Source: Roridomyces roridus (lineage: Eukaryota; Basidiomycota; Agaricomycetes; Agaricales; Mycenaceae). From it: a stretch of DNA of 64,000 bases. The translations under genes were made by a program, and so were the position numbers. This document shows, one piece after another, positions 45,396-57,529 of this stretch; the first letter of the stretch is position 1; every line of letters begins with the position of its first letter. A model generated the notes under the pieces. That model saw nothing but the letters and a program-made list of their open reading frames with translations, was not told the DNA's origin and did not search any database. The DNA lies in NCBI GenBank assembly GCA_029378245.1, contig JARKIF010000007.1, forward strand, positions 2,108,001 through 2,172,000. Reading direction: 5' to 3'.

Positions 45396-47193
45396 ATGTC
45401 CTCCGCAGCCGCAGCCCCTGCGACGCCGGTCTCCCCTACGTATACCGACTTCTCCTCCACCTCTGGGAGCGAGTTCGCTGTCGAGATTCGCTCCCCGCTC
45501 GACGACGCTTTTGCCCACCAGCAGCAGCAGCAGCATTCCGGCTACGCTGCCCGCAGTCAAGGCCACGGCCAGGAGTTCTTTGCATACCACGCCCTTCCGT
45601 GGTCATCCCCCGTCGAGCAGAAGAAGCCACTGACGAACCCGGGGTACTATGCTGCGAATGTCGTCTTCCCGGTATGTCTCAGTGGCTCCTCACTTGACTT
45701 GGATGCTTACGAGTCGGATAGACGCAGCATCAGCCTCACATTCTCCCTGCGCTAGAGCTCGACCTCGCTGGAGAATATCCTCCGTACCGCGTCGCCAAGG
45801 ACTATTCGCACCATGCTCAGCCGCCCATGTACTCGAGCAACGGCGGAATCCAGCGCAGCTACAGCGCCGCGCCAACATATGGCTATCATCATCAGGTGAG
45901 CACCCCGTCCTTGACTTGCATTCTGTCTAACGCTATAGCAGTATGAATCGCCTACTTCTCCGACCTCGCCCGCTACGCCATGGGACTCCACTCAGAGCCC
46001 CGCCTCGCCAGTCGGCCTGACTCACTCCCTGTCTCACCACTCGGGCTTCGCTACTCACCACCACCACCACCAACTCGCACATGCTCAATCCCACTCGGCA
46101 TTGCAGACGCAACAACCGCACCCGGCACAACTCCACCACTCTCAGTCGACTTCGTTCACGTCGAGCTCGTCTCAACCAGGCGCCTACAGCAGCGCCCAGA
46201 GGTACTCGCCTCCACCGACGCATCAAAGTGTCGACCCGCGTTACGTCCTGTCGCCCGCGCAGTCGACGCATTCGCAACAACACGTTCAGCCTGAACCAAG
46301 TTTGAGCCCAAGCCCTGTGTTGAGCGGACGGAGCATCGCCGCCGCCAGCCCACACTCGGTTTACAGCAGTCCCGTTGCGAGTCCCCTTCAGCAAACCATC
46401 TCCTACTCGCACCAGGAGGCTGAGGATGACGAAGGCGAGATGGATGACGGTGGAGATGATTCCGAGTACGTCGACGAGAGTGATGGCGATGACGGCGAGT
46501 TCATTCCTGGTGGCCGTCGCCGTGTGGGGCGGAGTACGAGGCGTTATGCACCGTATGCATATTCTCCTAGCCCGAGTACGAGTGCGAGCGGCAGTACGCT
46601 GAGTTACGACTATCCCGCGGCTTCGTATTATCCGGGTAAGTTGCATCCGAAATTCTGATTCTTTTCTTCGGAAAGCTTATTTATTCCCTTAGCCCGTCTG
46701 GTACCCTCCAACTACCCCGCGGACGCGGCGTACTACTCTGGGAACGATGCGTCTCTCATGGATGGTGCCCAGGATCAGAAACGTACCCGTGCACGCCCGA
46801 CTCCCACTCCGACGCTCCCCGTGCCAGTCCCCGTCCCGAACTTGACGAAAAAGTCGCGTGGTCGCCGGGTGCCTACTGTTAGCATGTTGTACCCTGCTGA
46901 CGGCGCCGTCAACGGTCGTCGTGGGAGTGCGAAAGCCGCTGCAGCGCGGTTGTACACGTGCAAGGTTCCTGGCTGTGGCAAGTGTTTTGCGCGTGGGGAG
47001 CATTTGAAGAGGCATGTGCGGAGTATTCACACTTGGGAGAAGCGTGCGTCCTTTCTCTTTTCTTTGAGGGTTGGTGTTGATTTGATTTATAGCGCACAAG
47101 TGCCCGTACCCTGGATGCGGCAAAGACTTTTCGAGGCATGATAACCTTGGACAGCACATGCGTGTTCACAAGGATTTTGTTGGGCGTGTTTGA
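45396..47193 (+). CDS. C2H2 zinc-finger transcription factor, paralogue of the 38317 gene
   Basis: Exons 45396-45671, 45722-45895, 45939-46635, 46693-47043 and 47093-47193 keep phase and encode 532 aa. The N-terminal two thirds are Ser/Pro/Gln/His-rich, with a (Gln)5 run and a (His)5 run (HHHHHQ), as in many fungal activation domains. An acidic block (EDDEGEMDDGGDDSEYVDESDGDDGE, read in parts) lies at about 300. Then comes [20 protein letters not shown] (about 405), a probable nuclear localisation or DNA-contact arm shared with the 38317-39981 gene. Two C2H2 fingers follow, split by the last intron: [24 protein letters not shown] and CPYPGCGKDFSRHDNLGQHMRVH, the latter ending 6 residues before the stop. 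Same Msn2/FlbC-like finger pair; targets unknown. The two paralogues face away from each other, 5.4 kb apart. Confidence 0.88.
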
Positions 47194-50100
47194 GCCCAGC
47201 CGCCTTCTTCGCTTCGATCTTCCTCCCATAGACTTCCCCTCCACCCAAACAAAACATACCACGCGTCGCCTGTTCGCTCTCATTACCACTCGTTTTGTCG
47301 GCCGCAGGCGGCGCGGCCACACGCGCTCTTCGTTTCCCCTCTCTCGACCATGTTTGTACATCTACGGTTCCCCATGCATGCACTCGCACGAACTCTCTTC
47401 CATCCATCTCACTATCATCTCATCTCATCTCACATCTCACGCACTCTCATCTCATCGCGGATTGGATATGGATTGGATTTCGGTTCTTTCGTTCGGTTTT
47501 CGGTCGTCTTTGTCCCCAAAAATGTTACCATACAATTTCATCATACAGTACCCATACAGTACAGCCGAACGTCGTTTTCCGCGTTCTAGATAACTAGCGT
47601 ACATATCTTTTGATTCGTCTTTTTTCTTTATTCGGTATGTTATATCACTTGTGTGTGTGTAAATGTCATTACTGTTACTGTGCAATATCTTTGAAGCGGC
47701 AGTGAGAGTGGGGCGTCCGGATTGGGTGTTATTGCTTGGATGCGGTGTGGTTTACACGAGGCAGAACATGAGTATGACGAGTGGTGGGAGGTAAGAGTAG
47801 GCTCCGACGACAAGAAGTCTTCTTGTGTCGTTGCGAGGGTGGAACTGAGATGAAATACATATGCATACGTAGTTTGTTTGATAAGACATTGAATAAAATA
47901 CAAGGGTAGTGGATGTGTTGTTGTTCAACTTGTTGGGTTGGAAACGCTGCCATCGTGGACCCTGCATAGAACTCACTGGTGGTGGAGCGTGATGGTGGTG
48001 AAGCGGAAATGAAATATTGGGTCACTTGGGTGGGGAAGAGAACTCGAGGAAGCTAGATAGTGGTTCGCGGGAGAAAGCCGGAGGCGGCCCTGGGAGTATG
48101 ACTCGGAGGCGGCGGAGGAATGTGGGGTAAGGATATTGAATTCAATGAAAACCCGGCCGAGTAGCCCGAAAGAGATGGACGGGATGAGGTGAGTTCACGG
48201 TAAGTAGCGGCTTTGACGCTTTGAATGTTCAGTAAGTTGGCAAGTATGTATGTATGTATGTATTTATGCGAAGAAGTCAACGGTTCACGTCCAGCGGCGC
48301 ATGCCGCCTGGGTGGGGTTGAAACCGGCGTTTGGGGGCAGGAAGAACGGGCCAGTCTCGCGGGGATGAACATTGACCGGTTCGGGACCTCGGAGCTGTAG
48401 GCAAGAAGAGAACGGGCAAAGCATGAACGAAGGGTATCCGAGTGATAGGCTTGAACAATGAGCTCTTTCGAATGCATTTCAGAATAGGAAATCTACCAAA
48501 ATAATAATAAGCAATTCCTTACGGTTAGCCAGATCTTGAATTCGGACCGACGCCGGATACCGGAGAAGCGAGTCAGTGACATTGACTTGATCCTAGTACT
48601 ACGCGGGATTGGCTTGAAGTGACACGACACGATTTTCAAACAGTCAATTAAGATAACTAGCCGATGTAATAGACCAAGCGATGGCGTTAAAGCAAAATGT
48701 GACGCAAATTGGAAATCTGAACGAGGCAGTCAATTTTCTATTTCAAATGGCGATTAATGAAGAACCCTACGAGCCTGACTGCTTTGAGAATTAGGGTGTG
48801 CGTGAGAGTGATCATGATGGGCGAGGAGAGCTAGTGTCGACGTCGAAGTTCAGAATATTGTTCTACGGCGCTTACTTCGCTCTTTATCAGCAGAGCCGTT
48901 GACATGGAGGTGAAAACCCACGGATCTTGCTGGTTGCGAGGTCAGAATTCTGAGATTTGAAATTCGCGGATGTCGGCACGATCCCTGACCGTCGATAAGC
49001 TGGAACAGATCTGAAGACGTATGCGGAAAACCAAAGATTATGCAAAAGGCTATGCACAACAGCAGCAGCAGGTGTATGACGCGTTTTTGCAATGCCTTTG
49101 CTTTAGCCCGATGGTCGTGCGTAGTCGGTGCCTGAACGGTTGACGTGGACGGACACGCAGTGCATCTTTTTAGACTAGACAGCGGTAGCCGAGTGAGGGA
49201 GGGATGACCCTGGTTGTAGCAGCGCATTTTCGGGAGTACAGAGTGCGGAACGAGGCGGTACGAATATCACAAGACCTGATTCGCCGTCGGGCAGAAACGT
49301 ACTGATCAAACCCCATGTGTGTTCCTGGTGTACAGAATTTGCCGACCATCGCCTGCAGGATTAGCGCTGAGCCCGGTGCAGCAGATACGCGCGGACTGGA
49401 TCGGAGGCTGTCAAATGAATTTTCAATGCCTAATGAAGAATAGAGTGAGACATGAACGCAACTCCGGCGGGGTGTTTCCCCAAATGAAGTAAAGGCTTTG
49501 GCGAGTCAGGGTAGGAGGAGGGCCGGAATTTCGACTGAGCACCTGAAATGGAAACTGTCGAGCCGTGGCGCGTCTCTAAGTCGTTGATCTGCAAGAAGGC
49601 CGAACTTGTCGGCTGTGGCGCGGCTCGCCTAGACTCTCAAACGTTGCTGAGACAAGGCGTTGGAGTGTCGGAATGAGATGCACCTCCGAAAGTCAATATT
49701 ATGAGCTGAAGTTCGAAGCACCACCGAGCTCTGATTCAAGAAGAGCAGGGTAGAAGAGCAGGATAGAATATCCAGTCGGCGGGGCAGATTCCGAATCTAC
49801 AGGCTAGAACTTGAACGTGAATGGAAACTGTCGAACCGTGAGTAGCTCGGTGGCGTAGTTCAAAGTATACACCGTCCTATTGGTGGAGACGAGGCACGGA
49901 GATCAGCGGATGTTGGACCCTGCCAGCTGTGGCGCCTATATCTGGGAATGTCGACTGTTCGGTAAGTTGGCATACCAAGCATCCGATTCGCTTCGGTTCT
50001 TCGGGAAGGTCATACTTGGTACGCGCCGGACATGGAGCCGCGGTCGATTCTGTCAAGTAGTCTCTTTGCTAATGCTACGCGGGAGGGATGAGACGGAGAC

Positions 50101-51618
50101 AAGGACTCGGAGCGGCAGGCTTGGATATTCAAGGCCAAATTGAAGGCCGATACACCAGTCCGAACAGAGATATCTCACGCCATACTTGGAATCCCAATGG
50201 GGCCTCCGAGGCACTGGAGATGTCTACCCCGGGTACCCGTCCAGTAGCGGGCAGAGATCTCGAGGACGGCATTGACCTGCGCGTGAACGCATGACGAGAG
50301 CCGCTCGATGCGCCACCCGCCAAAATACAAGAGTGGTGGAACGAAACAACGTGGGTGGTCGTCAAGGCGGGTGCAGATTTTCCATGGGCGTCAGGCATAT
50401 GTCCGAATATCGGTGTTTGCAGGGGAAACGAAACGTGGGATGCGCTGCGAGGTCAAGTGGATCGCGGACGCGAGTCACGAGAGGATGGAGGTGGCGTATC
50501 ATTATCAAGGGTGGAGGTGATTATTTCCACGCGTGTTTGATTTTTTTCTCCGACGGGGTTCGGCGTTTAGGCCATTCAAGCCCATGCCGAGGCCGCGGGT
50601 TTTCGGGCTTGATGAGTTGGGGACCATTTCGGATGCTTGTTGAGCAGCTTGTTTTGTTTCAGTCCAGACTGTCCAATAGCAGGCGCCGAGCTCCAGTCGC
50701 AGATCAACGTCCAGCTCGTTACCGTGTAGCATTTAGCGACCTTGTACTTCAGATCGAGCGACGGGTACAGATTCGACACATTTCATGGGCTTGCACGGTC
50801 AGTACAGGGCTGTTCATTTTGTGATATGAATGTGCGTGCATACATGGTGTTATTGTTCTCGGAATGGAGTGTGGCTTGTGTAGAAAGACTATCTAGCATT
50901 TGACTTGACGGATGGCAGAATTTGAGAGCAGCGGAGCGAAGCGTTACTCGGGGAGCATTGCGGGGCTTGGCAAGAGCGTGTTTTTGAGAGTTCCGAGAGG
51001 ATTCGATCAAGGACCGGTCTTGGTGAGTCAAGCAAGGCTTTTTCGGGGTATCTAAGATTGCCTAGGCCTTCAGAGCGGGTTGAGAGCGGTTGTGTGGACG
51101 TGACGTCAAGAATCGGAGTCTGAAGAGGCCAAGTCGGAATTGATTATGTAAGCTGACTCCGACGACTCCCGCCTGACCTTACCCGGCCCCGATTGAGCTC
51201 TGCACGCGTTCTGTATCTTTGGCGCAATCCTTCAGTCTTTCAGGGAGATTCATCCCGTATTTCCATGGGGTGAGCATGACTTTGCGGTGGTGGAGAAGGT
51301 GCACTTGTACTTGGACCAAACTTGGAGGAATTCTTTGTGCAATGCAGCATCGACGGATTAATACAGGAGCCACGACCTTGACGCTCACAAAACGACCACC
51401 ATGCACCCCGTGCATTTTGAGTCCAGTCTCTGGCCGTGAATCATTGAGATCAGAAACAAAACGGTACCTCTCTTGCTCACGACCACCATGGACCGCTGCC
51501 TAATCTCTCAGTCCTCACTAACGGACGGTGACCATACACCCGTGCGCTTCGGGGCCGACATCAACGCCGCGAATCAGCCTTCAAATGACTCGAAGCGCAG
51601 TGCGGTAGCCACCAGTCA
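47194..51618. other. Long intergenic interval, no supported gene
   Basis: 47194-47700 is the 3' flank of the zinc-finger gene. A TATG microsatellite lies at about 48245-48265. TGGAAACTGTCGARCCGTG occurs at about 49550 and again at about 49821. Open frames of 60-180 codons here (for example 50291-50824 plus) lack any protein-family feature or convincing intron pattern. No RNA gene was recognised. Confidence 0.4.
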
Positions 51619-53124
51619 ATGACCCCCACCATCCTCCCATCCAGCTCGACACGTCTCCTTCCCGACGAGGCGTCTCCTCCTCACATCATCCCGCTATCCA
51701 TCCTCGACTGCAGCGTTGGCAATTTCTCGCCCACGGGAGCTGCTTGGGTGTACGACGGAGCTTTATCGCACGACCATCTGAAGGTGTCGCTCGTCAAGAC
51801 TCTCAATGCGTACCCCCAGTGGGCGGGCCAGCTGCGATACACGAAGTATGATCCCAATGGTGGGCATACCTTGCGATCGCGTCGTCTAGAGATCAGCTAT
51901 GGGACGCAGGCAGATCCTGGGGTGGAATTTGTCGTTGCGAGTTGCGAGGCGGGCGTCTCGGAGCTCTTCCCTGGGCTGGAGCAGCGTCTTGAAGGGTCTG
52001 GGGCACTCGATGTATCGTCACTCGAGGCGTTGGAGCTCTTGCCCAAGACCCCGACGCTCGCATCGAATAGCAAGGATGCAGACTTTACTGGGTTGCCGTG
52101 TCTCGTCGTGCAAGTGACGACCTTTCATCGGGGAGGCACGGCTGTTGCTCTCAAGGTGTCGCATCCCCTCGCAGACGCTCAGACTCTACTGACGTTTGTG
52201 AACGACTGGGCGGCCGTCTCTCGGGCACTTTTACACAATCTCCCACTCCCTGCGATGACGCCTGTCTTTTCCCCATCTGCTTTCGACCAAGCCGCGTCAG
52301 GAGACATCGACGCTTCCTCCCCGGATCCTCAGCTCCTCCAAATCGCGCACGAGCTGCCGATTCACCGATACGACTGGTGGGCGACCACGGATGGCTTGGA
52401 TATCAAGCAGTTTCCACCACACCTCGCGTCCCCCAGCATCCAGCCCGGGCCCTCCCTTCCATGGCACGAGTGGGACCTGACGCTTCCCATCCGCAATTAT
52501 CTACTCTACTTTAGCGCCGACGAGATCTCACGCATATGGGCAGCGGCGAGCTCAGAGCCCACCTTGACGGAACACCGAATCAGCCGCTTCGACGCGCTGC
52601 AGGCCCACGTATGGATGGCTCTCATGCGTGCACATCCAGAAGTCGCAGACGGAGAGGAATTCTACATGAATCTCAGCCTCGGCATGCGGGAACGTGTCTC
52701 CCCTCCACTGGGCGTGCTCGCTCGCGCTTGTGGTACAGCACAGTCCACTCTCGCAACCCTCGCACGCGAGATCCGTGGTGTCCTCACAAAGTTCACCCCT
52801 CAACGCGTCGGTGCCGTGTTGCACGAGATGGCATTCGACATTGACGCCCGGCGGATGTGGGGTGCGTTTTTGGGACGGAGGAATGTTATTGTCACGTCTT
52901 GGGCACGGATTGGAGTGTATGAGCTTGATTTTGGGTGTGGCAGGCCGAGGTTTGTCCAGCCTGTTATGCCGGTGATGGAGGGGATTGTGCAGGTAATGGA
53001 GGCTGGGCCAAGTTCGGGTGGTAAGGGACCTTGGTATCGGGATGGGGCGAGCGTGTCGGTGATGCTTCCGGTGGAGGTCGTGCAGAGGATGTTGGAGGAT
53101 TCGTTGTTGAGGAAGTACCAGTAG
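51619..53124 (+). CDS. BAHD/trichothecene-acetyltransferase-type acyltransferase
   Basis: A single 501-aa exon starting MTPTILPSSS. Enzymes of this transferase family move an acyl group from acyl-CoA to a hydroxyl or amine of a natural product and form a two-domain chloramphenicol-acetyltransferase-like fold. The catalytic HxxxD motif is present as SHPLADAQT (about residue 180). The second hallmark, DFGWG, appears as LDFGCGRPRF (about 437), with Cys replacing the usual Trp. Other family features: the N-terminal PLSILDCSV strand, LSHDHLKVSLVKTLNAYPQWAGQLR, and SRFDALQAHVWMALMRAHP with NLSLGMRERVSPPLG. Length fits the family (about 430-500). It lies between the P450 groups, so a shared role in tailoring a metabolite is possible but unproven. 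No intron, unlike all its neighbours. Confidence 0.85.
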   Translation: MTPTILPSSSTRLLPDEASPPHIIPLSILDCSVGNFSPTGAAWVYDGALSHDHLKVSLVKTLNAYPQWAGQLRYTKYDPNGGHTLRSRRLEISYGTQADPGVEFVVASCEAGVSELFPGLEQRLEGSGALDVSSLEALELLPKTPTLASNSKDADFTGLPCLVVQVTTFHRGGTAVALKVSHPLADAQTLLTFVNDWAAVSRALLHNLPLPAMTPVFSPSAFDQAASGDIDASSPDPQLLQIAHELPIHRYDWWATTDGLDIKQFPPHLASPSIQPGPSLPWHEWDLTLPIRNYLLYFSADEISRIWAAASSEPTLTEHRISRFDALQAHVWMALMRAHPEVADGEEFYMNLSLGMRERVSPPLGVLARACGTAQSTLATLAREIRGVLTKFTPQRVGAVLHEMAFDIDARRMWGAFLGRRNVIVTSWARIGVYELDFGCGRPRFVQPVMPVMEGIVQVMEAGPSSGGKGPWYRDGASVSVMLPVEVVQRMLEDSLLRKYQ

Positions 53125-53287
53125 AATTTACTCGAGAATGCCATCAAAAATCACTCTCCTTTTGGCGAGCTGCTACCAGTGACCAGTGACCACTGACCAC
53201 CGCTTTTCAAGCTCTCTCTCTCTCTTTACGTCCACCCATAGTCTATGCCACGTTATTAAGGCCTGGTTCCGCCGCATTTCGACTACC

Positions 53288-56221
53288 ATGACTGTGAAGG
53301 CCATGACGCGGCTCATCCCAGCCCTCCTCTTATCTACACTCGCCAGCGCGTCCCAACAGTCTTTCAGCGTCGAGAATGCACGGATAGTCTCGCAGCCGTC
53401 GCGCCCGCTTCAATGGGGCGATATTAACATCATCTCTACGACGGATACGCATGGGTGGTACGTGCTACGTGCCCTACCAGCAACTTTGCGGGAAATTGAG
53501 AGCTCGTCGGTAGGCTGCTCGGACACGAGAAGGCGTCGGCGCCAGAGCCTAACTACAGGTGAGCTCACTGCGTTGTGAGGCACGGACCGTTTGCTGATTC
53601 ACTGCCAGTGGGACATGGGGTGACTATGCGTCTTTCGTGCATCATATGAAGGGGCTGGCGGTGGTCAGTGGTTGCAAATCGACTCCAGGCGTGCGCTGAC
53701 ACGGATAGACAACAGGAGAAGGATGTGGATTTGTTGTTGGTGGATTCAGGTGCGGCTACTCTTGTACCCATTGCTTTCTTTTATTGACCAGGGTAACGCA
53801 GGCGACTTGCACGACGGTGAGGACGTATTCCCTTGGCTCGAATGTGTCTCTAAGGCGACGCAGGAACGGGCTTGACGGACGGGTTCCCGCCTGGTGGGGT
53901 CGATGCTCAGGACGTGCGTTATCCCTTTCCTTGCGTCCTTCTCATCTGACACTCCGCGCAGTCGAATGAGTTCTTCAAGCAAATGCCCTACGATGTGCTC
54001 GCCATCGGCAAGTGCGTTCTTCTTCCCCTCTTCCCTTCCTAGTCCTCCTCTCATAATCTCCTACAGCCACGAGCTGTACAAGTACGAAAACACTCTCGAC
54101 ATGTACGTGTTGTCTCTCGACCTTCGAATGGCGCTCAAATCGGTCCCATAGGCACCGTAACTTTGCCCCGCACTTCCAAGGCCGCTACCTCTCCTCGAAT
54201 GTCAATATCACCGTCTTTGACGTGAACAACAAGAGCGTTAGTGTCCCCGTCGGCAGTACGTGGTGCACCTTGCCCTCCTCCCGGTCTACCTGACCGAATA
54301 CTTCTTAGGTCGATTCCGGAAGTTTCAGACCCGCAAGTACGCGTCTTTGCGGTCCCCTACCCTAACGCGGCTGACGTCTCTTCAGAGGGCGCAGCGTTAC
54401 TGCTTTCGGCGTCATCTTTGGTTTCACGACCAACGATGTGAATACGACCGTGCAGCCTGTGGATGATATGGTACAAGAGCCTTGGGTGGGTGCTCATCGT
54501 CTCGTCTTCCTTGATAAGAGGCTGACTCGTGTCATTCAGTTCCTCGATGCGATTGCGGATGAGCCAGATCTGTTTCTCCTCGTCGGGTGAGTCTGTGTCG
54601 TCTTCCCTCGGTGACATACAGCTTGATGGCTTTACAGGCACATGCCCATAGCGCGGAATAAATGTATGCGTCTTCGAGATTCCCGGTCCTCAAATCTCAT
54701 CGTGTGTAGGGCCCGTGGTGTTTGAGGCGATACGCAAGGTGCACCCTGCGACGCCCATCGTTATCTTTGGCGGTACGTTCTTTTCCTTGGCTTTCAGAGT
54801 GGCTGCTGATTTCCTATAGGCCACTTACATATCCGAGATTGCCGTGGGTCGGTCTTTAGATCACATTCCCTGTGCTCAGCCTTTGTTAGTGCAGCTCGAT
54901 GGGCGGTCGATGTCGCTTGCGAGTGGGAGGTATATGGAAACGCTGGGTTCGTGAATTCATCATGAGAATCGACTTTTCATTTCTGATCGCGCTACTTATA
55001 GGCTGGATGAGTACGCACGCGTCTTGTATGGCTTCCCGCTTCCTCGCTCATCTTCCTCAGGCGTCAACCTCGAGCCAGACGACAGCACCGGAAACCTCAC
55101 CTTCAACCGTCGTTACCTCGACTGCTAACAGGATCACGTACCAAGTATGTCCGCCCTTCTCCGTCGAGTCTTTCGCTCCAGCTGACGCGGGGCAGTACCA
55201 TACTAATCGCACGGAGGAGACGTTCGACACTCCCCAGGGCTTGAATATCACGCGCGGTCTGGAGGACCTGCGGGACCGATTTGACTTGACGTATCAGTAT
55301 GGTGTGGCTCCGCGGGATTATACGATGACGAGGTGCGTGCTTGTCTGTCTGGCTGGATATTATCTGAATCGCGCCCAGGGCCCCGTATCCTTCGGAAGGT
55401 TCTCTGCAGACTTTGATCGTCGAGGAGGTGCGTGGACTCTCAAGTTTCCTCATCGCACTAAACGAGTGTAGGCCATCCCGACTGTGCTTGCTCTCAATAC
55501 CACCCGCACCGGGATCCCATCCCTCGTCATTATCAGCGCTGGCTCGCAGCGCTTCGATATTTACAAGGGCCCGTTTACGAAGAATGACCAGCTCACTGCG
55601 TCACCGTTTGTGAATGAGTTTTTGTATATACCGGATGTGCCTTTTGAGGCTGCGACGGCGGTGCTACCCGAGCTCAATCGTGCGGGGGCGGAGCGGCTGT
55701 GGGGGCAGGAGCAGGAGGAAGGGGAGGGGGAGGGGGAGGAACGTCAGATGCGCTTGTGGCGGCAAGAGCGTGCGGTGGAGAAGGGGTATGTGGAGTGGAT
55801 AGGGGATATGCAGAGGCGGTATCGAGCGCGAGCTGGAGCGGCTCTGCAGGGCGAGTTGACGTCAGGTTATGTCACGGAGGATGTACGTTTTCATTCTTCT
55901 TCCTCTTCCCCCATTCTTCGACACGACACCTTGGACAACGACTGACGCTCCGCGCAGTCCTGCCCTGGCGACGGCGATGACGTCCCACACGAGCCGCTCC
56001 CGGTATACCCAGTCCCTGACTTTATCGCCTCGCGGACCCCCGAGGGTGTCGATGTCGATAAAGTGGATCTAATATTCGTGGATTTCATACGGGGGCAGGT
56101 GATCCGGACGTTGAATGAGGTGCAGAGGACGAGGGTGTATTCGATGGCGGATACGAGGGTGTATAGTCCTGTGCTGACGAACGAGTTGTTGGGGATTTAT
56201 GCGGGGGTGGCGTGGAATTAG
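53288..56221 (+). CDS. Secreted/vacuolar calcineurin-like metallophosphoesterase (5'-nucleotidase type), one frameshift
   Basis: About 20 short exons. First: 53288-53457, 53514-53558, 53609-53663, 53716-53749, 53802-53816, 53864-53913, 53962-54011, 54067-54102, 54152-54255, 54309-54336, 54395-54485 and 54540-54586; the last runs from about 55959 to 56221. The start MTVKAMTRLIPALLLSTLASAS is a signal peptide. Metallophosphoesterase motifs: INIISTTDTHGW (metal-binding DxH), LLLVDSGDLHDG (GD motif), AIGNHEL (GNHE), LFLLVGHMP and IFGGHLHIRDC (GHxH). The 5'-nucleotidase-like tail includes LNTTRTGIPSLVIISAGSQR and an acidic insert (EEGEGEGEE). It resembles the fungal family of yeast YHR202W. In the exon near 55061-55144 one extra T at about 55123 makes an in-frame TAA (55126-55128); the protein resumes in the next frame (ANRITYQ). 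Either a sequence error or a disabled gene. Confidence 0.8.
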
Positions 56222-57529
56222 TGGTGGACGTAGCTGTATATTTATTTGCTTTCGGTCTAGATGAAGTATTTTATAATGCACTGAGACGCCTCTTGTGCCA
56301 ACGCAGCGCGAGAATGCGTCGAGATACGTGCGATCATGTGATCACCCCTCTTGACCAGCACCATGTCCCCTCTTCCTGCCGTCGACGTCCATGGTCCCCC
56401 AAACAATCTTCGCCACTAAGATACATCATGATACAACTCTGACCGGCCGCATTACCGTCCTTTTTTCCCTGGACGCAGACACTTCTGGAGAATCGCTGTT
56501 TTGATGCATTCGGATCCGGGCCTTTCCCTTAATTAATTGTTCCTTGAATCTTGCATCTACAGAGTCCAACCTTCGTTGGCCGCCGTGGTTGAGCTGCTTT
56601 GGAGCTGCTTCAATTAAATCGCACCACCCCAGCTTTCGACGGACTCTGTAGATCTTACTAAGTTACACCTTTCCCCATTCTCCGGTGCCTCCAATCGGGC
56701 TGAGTCCAGCTTCTTAGACAGGAAAGGCCTTGGAAACGAGGCTCTAGGTTCTTGCCCACTTGAATGCTTTCCGGGGCGTCTAGACCAAGTCCGTCATGAT
56801 CACGGTAGCAGTCGCAATTCATCCGGTCGTACCACCTGCCTTCCCTTCCCGCCTTCCACGTGCAGCTCCTGCGACATCGGCCTTCTATCCGATGCCTGCG
56901 GGGTGTATCCAGCGGACGCGCAGAGACCTCCAAATCCGGGATGCTGCACTTGCTTATCAATCTTTTTCTACTCCGTTTGCGCGTCTCGCCGAGTTCCGAG
57001 TCGGAGTGCTAGCCGCTGGCGGGTAGGAAAAAGTCTTAAAGATGCATGCTCGAAATCCCTCCCTCAAATTCATGAATCTCCTACCCTTCGTATTCGCCGA
57101 CTCATGCCCGCTCAAGTCCCTCTTGAGGCAGTTCTCCGCGTCTATTTCACCGATCATGCGCTCGCCGGTCCTCCGGTCTGTCCTATTGTTCCCTCTGTCG
57201 TTTTGGATTCCGCTAATAAACGCCCCAGGTTTTTTCTTGGATCATCGCGCTCTTTGTGGTGTTGGCTCTGAAATTTGAACCCCGCTTCAAGTTGTGTACT
57301 TTGCTACGTCTGCTTCGTCTTTCGTCGTCTCTCGAAAAGTACTTCGTTAGAACCCAGACCTACTAGCAATATCCATCTGGATTTTGCAGCACTCCCTTCC
57401 TCATCTCATCCTCCTGTCCCTTTCTACGTACGGCTAGATTGTCGGGTTTCCAGGACCGAGCTGTCAAGAAGGCTCCATAAAGCTGGCTCAACATACCGAG
57501 GGTCTCTGCGTCTCCCTACCAACTCAGAT
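56222..57529. other. 5' flank of P450 copy 2; right arm of an inverted duplication
   Basis: 56700-57010 and 57380-57529 match 37300-36960 and 36940-36788 in reverse orientation (for example TCATGATCACGGTAGCAGTC then GCAATTCATCC, and TAGATTGTCGGGTTTCCAGG). About 330 bp (57020-57370) present here is missing from the other arm. 56222-56700 shows nothing recognisable. Confidence 0.7.

Noticed and set aside
50291..50824. 177-codon plus-strand frame
   Set aside because: Arg/Gly-rich with no motif, in a long interval without other gene signals.
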